Below are positions 23,199 to 31,683 of a DNA stretch of 64,000 nucleotides, piece by piece. The translations under genes and the position numbers were made by a program. A model generated the notes under the pieces. That model was not told where the DNA came from, did not search any database, and saw nothing but the letters and a program-made list of their open reading frames with translations. Source of the DNA: an uncultured Butyricicoccus sp. (GTDB taxonomy: Bacteria > Bacillota > Clostridia > Oscillospirales > Butyricicoccaceae). Every line of letters starts with the position of its first letter. The stretch's first letter is position 1. Location: contig CALWUO010000003.1 in the NCBI GenBank assembly GCA_944384745.1, forward strand, positions 1 through 64,000, given 5' to 3'.

Positions 23199-26162
23199 AT
23201 GAATTTTTCAAAAGTAAAACAAATTGTAGGTTCTGTGTTAGCATGTACAATGCTATTTAGTCAAAGTGCTTTTGCACTTACTGGCTGGACAGAATATTCA
23301 TATCCAATTGGTGTTGGTACTACATATACGAGACAAGAGGGTTATAATGAAAGTGGAATTCAAAAAGCTTCTATTATCACATATAAACCTAATTCATCTG
23401 TACAACCAATAGGTGTTAAATCTGGTGATGAATTTTATGGAAGCAGAAAATCAATTTCACAGATATCATCATCACTTGAAGCTCAAGGCTTAGATGTAAT
23501 AGGTGGAATAAATGCAGATTTCTTCTCGTTTTCTGATGGTGTTCCAACTGGTCTTTTTGTAGATAATGGCAGACTTATAGCCGCTACTGATTGGGAATCT
23601 GCAATAGGTTTTATGTCTGATGGTTCAGCCATAATAGGCGACCCTATAAGCAGCATAATAGTTTCTGGTGACAGTGGAAAAATAACAGTATTTGATTATA
23701 ATAAAACCAGAACAACAAGAGGCTTATATTTAATAGATAAATATTACTCAGATGAAACACATTTTGGTTCATCTGGTCAAAGTATAGTTATGCAGTATGA
23801 TGACCCATCAACTCTTAAAATCGGTCAGCCTATAACTTTAACAGTTGTTAATAAAGTTTCTGGAAATTATTCTTTCCCTATTGAAGATAATCAGATGATA
23901 CTTACAAGAAGAGATGATTGTACATCAATGCCTTGGATTGATTATCAAATAGGCGAAAAAATAACAATAACTTTTAACACAAATAACCCTAAATGGGGCG
24001 AAGTTATGTATGCAGTAGGCGGAAAAAAACTTATTACAGATGGAGTTGTTACCACTTCTAATATAGACTCTGCAACTTCGCTTGCTGCAAGGTCTGCGGC
24101 TGGAATTAAAGCAGATGGAACAGTTGTGATTTATGAAGTAGATGGAGCTCAATCTGGTTATAGTAAAGGCTTAACCGCAAAACAACTCGCTTCAGAGCTT
24201 CAACAGCTTGGTTGTGTGTCAGCTGTATGTCTTGATGGTGGTGGTTCATCTGCAATGACAATTAAAAATCCTGTAAATGATAAATCTACCACTATTACAA
24301 GTCCATCTGATGGCAGTGAAAGAAAATGCTCGACATATATTTTCTTTATAAATAATGCAGTATCAGATGGCATAGCTAAAAACATACATTTAGAGCCTGA
24401 AACACATTATATGCTTTTAGGTGGTAAAATGTCATTTACTACCACTGTGTTAGATAGTGCATTTAAAAAGACTTCTACTGATGAGCAAATAACATATGTT
24501 GTAAGTGATGGCTTTGTATCTGATGGAGTATATCATGCACCAACACAATCAGGTACTGTTACTATTACAGCGTCAACTCCAAGTGGTGCTACTGGTAGTA
24601 TGCAAATATATGTAACCGATGAACCAACTTCTATGTCACTTTATAAAGATGGTAAAGCAATATCATCTATATCTACAAAAGTAGGTGAACCTATACAAAT
24701 AGATGCAGTTATGTATAGAAATGCTATAAAAGTAGCAACTTCAAACGACCAGATAACATGGAGTGTAAGTAATAATTTAGGTACAATATCAGATGGTTTA
24801 TTTACCCCTACTAATTCAGGCACTGGAACTATAACTGCTTCACGTTATGGCGTTACAAAATCAATTTCAGTATCTGTTGGCATGGGTGCAGCTCAAGAAC
24901 TTCAAGTTATCGCTGATTTTGAAAATGAAGTTCAACCATTTACATCAAATAATGCTAATCTATCAATTATAGATGATAATGTTGCAAGAGGTTATAATGC
25001 ACTTAGTGTAAATTACAGCCAAACAGGTGCAGATTTATTTGTTTCCTCCCCTGTTGCTATAAATAGTGAAAAAGTAGTCACATTATGGGCAATGCTGGAC
25101 AAAAATCAAGGTGATATACAAGCAGTATTTACTGATTTAAACGGTGCAGAAATTGCCGCACCTTTTGATAAATCTGCACAATCTTATTATCGCCAGCTAA
25201 CAGCTAATGTGCCACAAAATGCGGCTTATTTTACAGGAATTAGACTATTAAATGCAAATCAAGATGGTATATTATATCTTGACCATATATTGCTTAGTGA
25301 ATTTGCTGCAAAAAATACAGATGCACCTAAAATTTCAGTAACAGATAGTAATATAAATATTTCAGCGGGTCAATCTGCTTCAATAACTGCTCAAATTTCA
25401 CAAAATGGTCAGTCCTCACCTGTTCGCACTGAAAATATAAAAATTTATATTGATGGTGTGCTTACAAAGACTAATTATAATGAAGCTAACTCACTATTAA
25501 ATATTACAACTGGTGCATTAGATGCAGGCACACATGTTATTATACTTGAAGTAGCAGATGATGCAGGCAATCTGTCAAGAAAAGTTTGGACAGTAAACGC
25601 TGGCACAAGCACAAACAGCAAATTTACAGATATCTCAAAATCATGGGCAGCGGGATATATAAATCTACTTTCTGATAGAGGGATTATGAATGGTTCTCAG
25701 TCTGCAAATGGAACATGGCAGTTTAAACCAAATGATAATTTAACTCGTGCAGAATTTGCAGTTTTAATGTCTAATGTGCTTCATTTAGATGTATCATCAA
25801 CAAATCTTCCATTTGATGATGCTGAAAAAATTCCATCGTGGGCTAAAGGTTCGGTGACTGCTGTATATAATGCAGGCATTATGACAGGTCAAGCCGCTTC
25901 TGGTGGAAAAACATATTTTAATGCAAATGCACCTATTACCCGTGTAGAGGTTATGGCTGTTATTGCTCGTGCATTACCTCAAGGTTATGTTGCTAAAAAT
26001 ATATCCTTTAAAGATGCAGCCGATATACCTTCATGGGCAACAGATGAAGTAAGTTATGTTACATCTGCCGAGATAATCAGTGGTAATGCTGACGGCTCAT
26101 TAAAACCTAAAGCAAATATAACAAGAGCAGAAATATCATCTGTTATATGCAAATTTAAATAA
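23199..26162 (+). CDS. Surface phosphodiester glycosidase (NAGPA domain) with Ig-like and SLH domains
   Basis: Secreted wall-anchored protein of 987 residues. Signal peptide about 1-26 (ends QSAFA). Residues about 110-385 form a phosphodiester glycosidase (NAGPA/DUF2233) domain: GGINADFFSFSDGVPTGLFV, ARSAAGIKADGTVVIYEVDG and VCLDGGGSSAMTI. Then come Ig-like BIG_2-type repeats (about 395-475 and 480-560), a jelly-roll-like stretch (about 570-705), another beta domain (about 715-800) and three SLH repeats (about 805-987), each with the F-x-D ... ITRAE pattern, for binding pyruvylated secondary wall polymer. NAGPA relatives cleave sugar-1-phosphodiesters, so a wall glycopolymer is a plausible substrate. 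It begins 15 nt after aroEK with no terminator between, so it may share the Phe T-box transcript. Substrate unknown. Confidence 0.88.
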   Translation: MNFSKVKQIVGSVLACTMLFSQSAFALTGWTEYSYPIGVGTTYTRQEGYNESGIQKASIITYKPNSSVQPIGVKSGDEFYGSRKSISQISSSLEAQGLDVIGGINADFFSFSDGVPTGLFVDNGRLIAATDWESAIGFMSDGSAIIGDPISSIIVSGDSGKITVFDYNKTRTTRGLYLIDKYYSDETHFGSSGQSIVMQYDDPSTLKIGQPITLTVVNKVSGNYSFPIEDNQMILTRRDDCTSMPWIDYQIGEKITITFNTNNPKWGEVMYAVGGKKLITDGVVTTSNIDSATSLAARSAAGIKADGTVVIYEVDGAQSGYSKGLTAKQLASELQQLGCVSAVCLDGGGSSAMTIKNPVNDKSTTITSPSDGSERKCSTYIFFINNAVSDGIAKNIHLEPETHYMLLGGKMSFTTTVLDSAFKKTSTDEQITYVVSDGFVSDGVYHAPTQSGTVTITASTPSGATGSMQIYVTDEPTSMSLYKDGKAISSISTKVGEPIQIDAVMYRNAIKVATSNDQITWSVSNNLGTISDGLFTPTNSGTGTITASRYGVTKSISVSVGMGAAQELQVIADFENEVQPFTSNNANLSIIDDNVARGYNALSVNYSQTGADLFVSSPVAINSEKVVTLWAMLDKNQGDIQAVFTDLNGAEIAAPFDKSAQSYYRQLTANVPQNAAYFTGIRLLNANQDGILYLDHILLSEFAAKNTDAPKISVTDSNINISAGQSASITAQISQNGQSSPVRTENIKIYIDGVLTKTNYNEANSLLNITTGALDAGTHVIILEVADDAGNLSRKVWTVNAGTSTNSKFTDISKSWAAGYINLLSDRGIMNGSQSANGTWQFKPNDNLTRAEFAVLMSNVLHLDVSSTNLPFDDAEKIPSWAKGSVTAVYNAGIMTGQAASGGKTYFNANAPITRVEVMAVIARALPQGYVAKNISFKDAADIPSWATDEVSYVTSAEIISGNADGSLKPKANITRAEISSVICKFK

Positions 26163-26168
26163 TGATAG

Positions 26169-26203
26169 ATACTCCTGTTTAAGCAAAAGCAGGAGTATTT
26201 TTA
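26169..26203 (+). terminator. Terminator after the SLH glycosidase gene
   Basis: ATACTCCTG (26169-26177) pairs with CAGGAGTAT (26190-26198), followed by a T-tract. It ends the long aro transcript. Confidence 0.92.
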
Positions 26204-26273
26204 TTGACTTTCAAAACAAAAATATGTTATCCTTTTTTAGTAATATTTGATTTTTAGAATGGAGTAATATAAT

Positions 26274-27035
26274 TTGACTTCGACAGAACTTATAGAGGTT
26301 TCAATGGATATAGGTCAAAGGCTTTTACAATGTGGAGCTGAAACATATAGAGTAGAAGATGCAATTTTTAGAATATGTAAATCATATGATGCAACAGAAA
26401 TAAATGTATACGCAGTACCTACTACTATAATTACATCATTTACAAGAAATAATGAAGCACCAATAACACGAGTAGCACGAATATATAAAAGAAGTACAAA
26501 TTTGGGATTATTAGACCAGTTAAACACATTATGTCGTGATATTTGCAGTAAAAAACTGGATTATCATGCCATAAAAGAACGTCTTCATTTAATAGATATA
26601 CACACAGGTTATCCTAAATTTATGCTTTGTTTAGCTACTGGTGGCGGTGCTGCATTTTTTACTTTTTTGTTTGGTGGTGGCATTGTTGAGGCTTTATGTT
26701 CATTTATAACATGTATCATTTTATGGTATATGATAGAATGTATGACACATATAAGAACAAATACACTATTTATAAATATTGTTGGTGGATTTTGGATTGC
26801 CTCCACTGCCCTTTTATGTTATAAACTAAAAATAATAAATGTTTATGAAAATATGGTAATCGGTTCTATAATGATACTTGTGCCAGGATTAGTTTTAACA
26901 AATGCAATTAGAGATTTAATAGCGGGTGATATAGTTGCAGGAATAACGAAATTCACAGAAGCACTTCTTGTTGCCGCAGGTATAGCTGTTGGGGCAGCCG
27001 TGCCATTTAGTTTTGCAGGTCTACTTGGAGGATAA
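26274..27035 (+). CDS. Threonine/serine exporter, ThrE N-terminal half (YjjP-like)
   Basis: Membrane protein of 253 residues of the DUF1212/YjjP family. The cytosolic N-terminal part (about 1-110) holds the signatures MDIGQRLLQCGAETYRVEDAI and VYAVPTTIITSF; the rest is about five membrane helices. Start is TTG at 26274 with GGAG 9 nt upstream; no ATG is available before the conserved MDIGQRL. It forms a two-gene exporter with the next gene; together they equal one full ThrE (as YjjP-YjjB in E. coli, reported for succinate export, or ThrE of Corynebacterium for Thr/Ser). Substrate not determinable here. Confidence 0.9.
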   Translation: MTSTELIEVSMDIGQRLLQCGAETYRVEDAIFRICKSYDATEINVYAVPTTIITSFTRNNEAPITRVARIYKRSTNLGLLDQLNTLCRDICSKKLDYHAIKERLHLIDIHTGYPKFMLCLATGGGAAFFTFLFGGGIVEALCSFITCIILWYMIECMTHIRTNTLFINIVGGFWIASTALLCYKLKIINVYENMVIGSIMILVPGLVLTNAIRDLIAGDIVAGITKFTEALLVAAGIAVGAAVPFSFAGLLGG

Positions 27036-27038
27036 TAA

Positions 27039-27482
27039 ATGGACAAGATTATTTATCAAAGCTTGATGAGTTTTTTTGCATGTATATGTTTTGCAGTTGT
27101 CTTTCAGGTTAAAGGTAGATATATATTTTTTGCAGGATTGGGCGGACTTATAAGCTGGCTTATCTATCTTTTAGCAGCAACTCCATTTCCTGATAGCGAA
27201 ATACCAAGATATTTTATTTCAACAGTTGTAATAACAATATATTCTGAAGTTTGTGCAAGAGTTTTAAGAAGTCCTGTAACCGTGTTTTTAGCAATATCAC
27301 TTTTACCGCTTGTTCCTGGCAATGGTATATATCAAACTATGGTTTATTGTATTGAGGGCGACACTGTTCGAGCATTAAGACAGTGTATTTTTACAGTTGG
27401 AATAGCTGGAGCACTTGCAATAGGTATAGTAGTTGTATCCTCTATTACACAACTTATTTTGAGGCATAATCGTATAAAATAA
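27039..27482 (+). CDS. Threonine/serine exporter, ThrE C-terminal half (YjjB-like)
   Basis: Integral membrane protein of 147 residues with four or five predicted helices, DUF3815/ThrE_2 family. Signatures: FFAGLGGLISWLIYLL, VVITIYSEVCARVLRSPVTVFL and the conserved LPLVPGNGIYQTMVY. It starts 3 nt after the YjjP-like gene and is the obligate partner half. Confidence 0.92.
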   Translation: MDKIIYQSLMSFFACICFAVVFQVKGRYIFFAGLGGLISWLIYLLAATPFPDSEIPRYFISTVVITIYSEVCARVLRSPVTVFLAISLLPLVPGNGIYQTMVYCIEGDTVRALRQCIFTVGIAGALAIGIVVVSSITQLILRHNRIK

Positions 27483-27505
27483 ACAGACATAATGTTAATA
27501 AAAAA

Positions 27506-27540
27506 ACAGCTCTCAATTATGAGAGCTGTAATATTTTTTA
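27506..27540. terminator. Bidirectional terminator between ThrE pair and HPr-like gene
   Basis: ACAGCTCTCA (27506-27515) pairs with TGAGAGCTGT (27520-27529) around ATTA. There is an A run on the left and a T run on the right, so it can end both convergent transcripts. Confidence 0.9.
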
Positions 27541-27774
27541 GTCTTCAATTTCAAGATATTCGCCAAGGTCTTTAAGTAGAGCGGAAGCATCAACATCATC
27601 ATCAACTACTAATTGTAGTGGCTCATTTAAAGAAAGTAAGAACATACCAAGTAAGCTCTTAGCGTCTACCATACCGCTTTTACCATGAATCCAGATATCA
27701 AAACCATAACGGGTTACGATTTGATTAATCTTTTGAATATCTTCTGTGTTTTTTACCTTAATTGCTCTGGTCAT
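27538..27774 (-). CDS. HPr-like protein lacking the phosphorylatable histidine
   Basis: Seventy-eight residues with the HPr fold. The Ser46 region is preserved (MVDAKSLLGMFLLSLNEPLQL, Ser in the AKSLLG motif), and the C-terminal helix DASALLKDLGEYLE fits. However, the active-site segment (G-[LI]-H-A-R-P-A in PTS HPr) is absent: the sequence goes from MTRAIKVKNTED straight to the first helix QKINQIVTRYG. It therefore cannot act in PEP-dependent phosphotransfer, but might be a regulatory target of HPr kinase, as Crh is in Bacillus. The start ATG at 27774 has GGGAGG about 10 nt upstream; a longer reading to 27798 would include that site and is rejected. Confidence 0.8.
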   Translation of the reverse strand: MTRAIKVKNTEDIQKINQIVTRYGFDIWIHGKSGMVDAKSLLGMFLLSLNEPLQLVVDDDVDASALLKDLGEYLEIED

Positions 27775-28024
27775 TTTAGAAATACCTCCCAAAATCAAAT
27801 GTTTGTTTGATTCCTGTGGTGAGTCGTTATTAATAATGTCGATAGTTAGGCAACACCAGAGGATTCACTTTACGAAATCATTATAGCATAGATAATGTAT
27901 AAAAGAAAAGAGTTTTTAGTTTTTTTTCTAAAATTAACAATTAGTTCTTAAAATTTGGGCGTTAAACAGTTATTTTGTTTTCAAAGCATATAGAAAAGAA
28001 AATATTTAAATTTAATTAAACCTC
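27775..28024. other. Divergent intergenic region
   Basis: Holds the upstream region of the HPr-like gene on the minus strand (TATAAT at 27880-27885 with only a weak -35, predicted 5' leader about 100 nt) and an A/T-rich stretch before the ABC promoter. No ORF and no strong hairpin was seen. Confidence 0.5.
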
Positions 28025-28053
28025 TTGACCAAAATGCTTTTAACTGCTAAAAT
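28025..28053 (+). promoter_or_regulatory. Promoter of the ABC transporter operon
   Basis: TTGACC (28025-28030), 17-nt spacer, TAAAAT (28048-28053). It lies 57 nt before the substrate-binding protein start. The short leader shows no T-box or riboswitch. Confidence 0.75.
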
Positions 28054-28109
28054 GTAAAACTATAGAGTGTTAAAAACTCTTGTGTAACTTTAGTAAAAGG
28101 GTGATTTAA

Positions 28110-29084
28110 ATGAAATTAACAAAGAAATTGTTTGCTGCTTTACTTGCTGGAACAATGGCAATTTCTATGACGGCTTGTGGTAGTTCTGATGGCAGTAGTG
28201 CTGATGATGTTTATAACATTGGCATATGTCAGTTAACTCAGCATGAAGCACTTGATGCGGCAACTCAAGGCTTTGAGGATTATTTAACCGAAAAACTTGG
28301 AGAAGATAAAGTAAAATTTGATTATCAGAATGCATCTGGTGATTCCAATACTTGTTCAACAATTATAAATGGTTTTGTTTCAAATGGTGTGGATTTAATT
28401 ATGGCAAACGCAACCGCATCTATTCAAGCAGCTCAATCTGGTACTTCTGATATTCCTATTTTAGGCACATCTATAACCGATTATGCAACTGCTTTATCTA
28501 TTGATGACTGGAATGGTGTAACAGGTTCTAATATTTCAGGTACAACTGACCTTGCTCCGCTTGATGGTCAGGCTGAGATGTTAAACGAACTATTTCCAAA
28601 TGCTAAAAAAGTAGGTTTAGTATACTGTTCTGCTGAACCTAACTCATCTTATCAGATTAGTGTTATCAAGCCTTTACTTGAAGCAATGGGCTATGAATGC
28701 ACAGAATTTTCTTTCACAGATACAAATGATGTTTCTGCTGTTGTAACAAGTGCGGTCGCTGCAAGTGATGTTCTTTACACTCCAACTGATAATACAGCAG
28801 CATCTTGTGCTGAAACTATTGGTAATATTGTAATCCCTGCAAAAATGCCTGTTATCGCTGGTGAAGAAAACTCTTGTAAGGGTTATGGCGTAGCTACACT
28901 TTCTGTGGATTACTATGAACTTGGTCAAATTACTGGCGAAATGGCTTATGATGTATTGGTAAATGGCGAAGATATTTCAAAAATGGAAGTTAAGTCTGCT
29001 CCAAACTTTACTAAGAAATACAATGCTGATATCTGTGAACAACTTGGAATAACTGTTCCAGATGATTATGAAGCAATAGCATAA
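28110..29084 (+). CDS. ABC transporter substrate-binding lipoprotein, TrpX/PF04392 family
   Basis: Lipoprotein of 324 residues with signal peptide and lipobox (MTACG, Cys23). The mature protein has the two-lobe periplasmic-binding fold of the PF04392 family: YNIGICQLTQHEALDAATQG, VSNGVDLIMANATASIQAAQ, IPILGTSITDY, VGLVYCSAEPNSSYQ, and the C-terminal YNADICEQLGITVPDDYEAI. Streptococcal TrpX of this family belongs to a tryptophan uptake system, and other relatives use other amino acids, so the ligand is not assigned. SD AAGGGTGA. First gene of a three-gene importer, separated from the permease by a hairpin. Confidence 0.9.
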   Translation: MKLTKKLFAALLAGTMAISMTACGSSDGSSADDVYNIGICQLTQHEALDAATQGFEDYLTEKLGEDKVKFDYQNASGDSNTCSTIINGFVSNGVDLIMANATASIQAAQSGTSDIPILGTSITDYATALSIDDWNGVTGSNISGTTDLAPLDGQAEMLNELFPNAKKVGLVYCSAEPNSSYQISVIKPLLEAMGYECTEFSFTDTNDVSAVVTSAVAASDVLYTPTDNTAASCAETIGNIVIPAKMPVIAGEENSCKGYGVATLSVDYYELGQITGEMAYDVLVNGEDISKMEVKSAPNFTKKYNADICEQLGITVPDDYEAIA

Positions 29085-29096
29085 AATTTAAGGTTT

Positions 29097-29128
29097 GATA
29101 GGGTGCAGTGTTTTTGCTGTATCCTATC
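29097..29128 (+). other. Intercistronic hairpin between binding protein and permease genes
   Basis: GATAGG (29097-29102) with CCTATC (29123-29128), extended by TGCAG/CTGTA, gives a stem of about 12 bp with an 8-nt loop but no T-tract. Such hairpins often stabilise the upstream mRNA, giving more binding protein than permease. Confidence 0.6.
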
Positions 29129-29148
29129 CCCTATTTTGGAGGAAAAAA

Positions 29149-30066
29149 ATGAATATTACAGCTCTTATTAATTCCCTACCTGGAGCAGTTGCACAAGGTT
29201 TAATCTGGGGGCTGATGGCGATTGGTGTATATATTACATACAAAGTGCTTGACCTCCCTGACCTTACGGTTGATGGTACAATGTGTACTGGTGGTGCTGT
29301 TTGTATTGTTATGATGACAAATGGTTATAATATTTGGATTGCTCTTTTGTGTTCGGTTATTGCTGGCATGCTTGCAGGACTTTTAACAGGTTTATTCCAT
29401 ACATTTATGGGTATTCCAGCAATTTTAGCAGGTATTTTAACTCAACTTGCATTATATTCTATAAATCTTAGGGCTTTAGGTGGTAAAGCTAATCAGGCAA
29501 TAAGCGTTGATAAATATGATTTACTTGTATCACTTAGAAATGTCCGTAAAATGACAATAGAAAATCCTATTTTTGTAGGAGTTATATTTACTGTTGTTTT
29601 AATTGTATTATTATATTGGTTCTTTGGTACAGAATTAGGTTGTTCACTTCGTGCAACTGGTTGTAATGCTGATATGGCTCGTGCACAAGGTATTAACACA
29701 AACTTTGTAAAGGTACTAGGTTTAATGGTATCCAATGGCGTTGTGGGACTTGCTTCTGCCCTACTTGCCCAATATCAAGGCTTTGCTGATGTAAATATGG
29801 GACGTGGTGCTATTGTTATTGGTCTTGCGGCTGTTATTATAGGCGAAGTCCTGTTTTCTAAGATATTTAGAAACTTTGCACTTAAACTTTTAAGCGTTTC
29901 CATTGGTGCTATTATTTATTATTTAGTTATTCAGATTGTACTTCAAACCCAGCTTATCAAGACAGATGATTTAAAACTTTTAACTGCACTTGTTGTTGCA
30001 GTATTCCTTGCTGTTCCATTCTGGAAAGCTAAGTATTTTTCTAAAAAGAAAAGAAAGGAGGGTTAA
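29149..30066 (+). CDS. ABC transporter permease (branched-chain type, TrpY-like)
   Basis: Integral membrane permease of 305 residues with about eight to nine helices, BPD_transp_2 family. Signatures: LPGAVAQGLIWGLMAIGVYITYKVLDLPDLTVDG at the start (the LTVDG motif is typical of this clade) and GCNADMARAQGINTNFVKVLGL, the EAA-like coupling loop. Start ATG at 29149 has TTGGAGG 8 nt upstream; an in-frame upstream start would lie in the hairpin. It pairs with the next gene's ATPase. Confidence 0.92.
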   Translation: MNITALINSLPGAVAQGLIWGLMAIGVYITYKVLDLPDLTVDGTMCTGGAVCIVMMTNGYNIWIALLCSVIAGMLAGLLTGLFHTFMGIPAILAGILTQLALYSINLRALGGKANQAISVDKYDLLVSLRNVRKMTIENPIFVGVIFTVVLIVLLYWFFGTELGCSLRATGCNADMARAQGINTNFVKVLGLMVSNGVVGLASALLAQYQGFADVNMGRGAIVIGLAAVIIGEVLFSKIFRNFALKLLSVSIGAIIYYLVIQIVLQTQLIKTDDLKLLTALVVAVFLAVPFWKAKYFSKKKRKEG

Positions 30067-30068
30067 TA

Positions 30069-30848
30069 ATGCTGGAGATTAAAAACGTATATAAAACATT
30101 TAATGCAAACACTGTAAATGAAAAACGTGCTATAAATGGTTTAAATTTAGCTCTTAATAATGGCGATTTTGTTACTGTAATAGGTGGCAACGGAGCGGGT
30201 AAATCAACCACACTTAATTTAATAGCTGGTGTATTCCCTCCTGATGAAGGAAGTATTCATCTTGATGCATATAATTTAACAAATTTACCAGAGCATAAAA
30301 GAGCTAGATTTTTAGGTAGAGTGTTTCAAGACCCTATGCGTGGAACAGCGGCTAACATGGGTATTGAGGAAAATTTAGCACTTGCATATAGACGTGGTCA
30401 GCATAGAGGTTTAAGAACAGGTATATCAAATGAGGAAAGAAAGATATATCGTGAACGCCTTGCAATGCTTGATTTAGGTCTTGAAGATAGAATGACAAGT
30501 AAAGTTGGTCTTTTATCTGGTGGTCAGCGTCAAGCCCTTACTCTGCTTATGGCTACACTTAAAAAGCCTAATTTGCTTTTGCTTGATGAGCATACAGCCG
30601 CACTTGACCCTAAAACTGCGGATAAGGTTTTGAAAATAACCAAAGATATTGTGGAAAGAGATAATCTTACAACCCTTATGGTAACTCATAATATGCGACA
30701 TGCTATTGAATATGGTAATAGACTGATTATGATGCATAATGGTAAAGTTGTTGTTGATATAAGTGGTGAAGAAAAGAAAAATCTCAAAGTTCAAGATTTA
30801 CTTGAAAAGTTTAATATTGACAATGACCGTATGCTTTTAAGTGAATAA
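30069..30848 (+). CDS. ABC transporter ATP-binding protein
   Basis: Nucleotide-binding subunit of 259 residues for the TrpX-type importer. Walker A GGNGAGKSTTLNLIAG, Q-loop in GRVFQDPMRGTA, signature LLSGGQRQALTLLM, Walker B LLLLDEHTAALDP, and switch His in VTHNMRHAIEYG. AGGAGGG site and 2-nt gap from the permease gene; terminator follows. Confidence 0.95.
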   Translation: MLEIKNVYKTFNANTVNEKRAINGLNLALNNGDFVTVIGGNGAGKSTTLNLIAGVFPPDEGSIHLDAYNLTNLPEHKRARFLGRVFQDPMRGTAANMGIEENLALAYRRGQHRGLRTGISNEERKIYRERLAMLDLGLEDRMTSKVGLLSGGQRQALTLLMATLKKPNLLLLDEHTAALDPKTADKVLKITKDIVERDNLTTLMVTHNMRHAIEYGNRLIMMHNGKVVVDISGEEKKNLKVQDLLEKFNIDNDRMLLSE

Positions 30849-30856
30849 TTTATACT

Positions 30857-30890
30857 GAGCGTTTATGTTTTTCATAGACGCTCTTTATTT
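30857..30890 (+). terminator. Terminator of the ABC transporter operon
   Basis: GAGCGTTTATG pairs with CATAGACGCTC (one G-T) around a T-rich loop, 30857-30883, followed by TTTATTT. Confidence 0.88.
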
Positions 30891-30942
30891 ATATGTTTGT
30901 AAATATGCCGTTAAGTTTTTTAAACTTTTGTCATGATAAACA

Positions 30943-30971
30943 TTGTCAAACATAGTCGAAAGTGCTATAAT
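30943..30971 (+). promoter_or_regulatory. Promoter of xpt
   Basis: TTGTCA (30943-30948), 17-nt spacer, TATAAT (30966-30971). The leader is only about 40 nt, so there is no room for a purine riboswitch. Confidence 0.8.
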
Positions 30972-31018
30972 GAATGAAATATTTATAATTTGAATGAATG
31001 CAGGGGGCAAAAGCATAT

Positions 31019-31591
31019 ATGAAGCTTTTAAAAGATGCTATCTTAGAACGTGGTCGTGTTAAAGACGGCGATGTTTTGAAAGTAGATGCGTTTTTAAATC
31101 ATCAGATGGACGTAGAACTGATAAATGAAATAGGTAGAGAATTTTATCGTCTATATAAAAATCAAGGTGTAAACAAAATTTTGACAATTGAGGCCTCCGG
31201 TATTGGTATAGCTTGTATTACCGCACAACATTTCGGTGTTCCAGTTGTGTTTGCTAAGAAAACCCAGTCAAGAAATATTGATGGCGAGGTTTACACAAGT
31301 AAGGTTACTTCTTTTACTCATCAAAGAGAATATGATGTTATTGTTTCAAAAAATTTCCTTGGAGAAAATGACAGAGTTTTACTTATTGATGACTTTTTAG
31401 CCAAAGGTAGTGCTCTTCTAGGTCTTATTGAATTGGTTCGTCAGTCTGGTGCTATTATTGTTGGTGCAGGCATTTGCATTGAAAAAGGATTTGATACAGG
31501 CGGAAAACTTGTCCGTAATGAAGGGGTTCATGTTGAATCACTTGCTATTATAAAAGAGCTTAAAGACGGAAAAATAGTGTTTGAAGACTAA
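31019..31591 (+). CDS. xpt: Xanthine phosphoribosyltransferase
   Basis: Purine salvage: xanthine plus PRPP to XMP. Length 190 residues. Motifs: MKLLKDAILERGRVKDGDVLKVDAFLNHQMD typical of the Xpt N-terminus, ILTIEASGIGIACI, and the PRPP loop VLLIDDFLAKGSALLGL. The GGGGG site at 31003-31007 fits the ATG at 31019; a start further upstream would overlap it. In many Firmicutes xpt is under a guanine riboswitch; here it is not. The gene stands alone, and the next promoter is 17 nt beyond its stop. Confidence 0.94.
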   Translation: MKLLKDAILERGRVKDGDVLKVDAFLNHQMDVELINEIGREFYRLYKNQGVNKILTIEASGIGIACITAQHFGVPVVFAKKTQSRNIDGEVYTSKVTSFTHQREYDVIVSKNFLGENDRVLLIDDFLAKGSALLGLIELVRQSGAIIVGAGICIEKGFDTGGKLVRNEGVHVESLAIIKELKDGKIVFED

Positions 31592-31607
31592 TTTTTGTCG
31601 TTTTCCC

Positions 31608-31636
31608 TTGATTATTGCTCTGAAAATGGATATAAT
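31608..31636 (+). promoter_or_regulatory. Promoter of aspS
   Basis: TTGATT (31608-31613), 17-nt spacer, TATAAT (31631-31636), 48 nt before the aspS start. Confidence 0.8.
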
Positions 31637-31683
31637 GAAAATCATGGAAAATAAAAAATAAGATAGAGAGGCGTTTGTGTTTC

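Noticed and set aside
30972-31018. Guanine/xanthine riboswitch before xpt
   Set aside because: The predicted leader is only about 40 nt and lacks the purine aptamer core.
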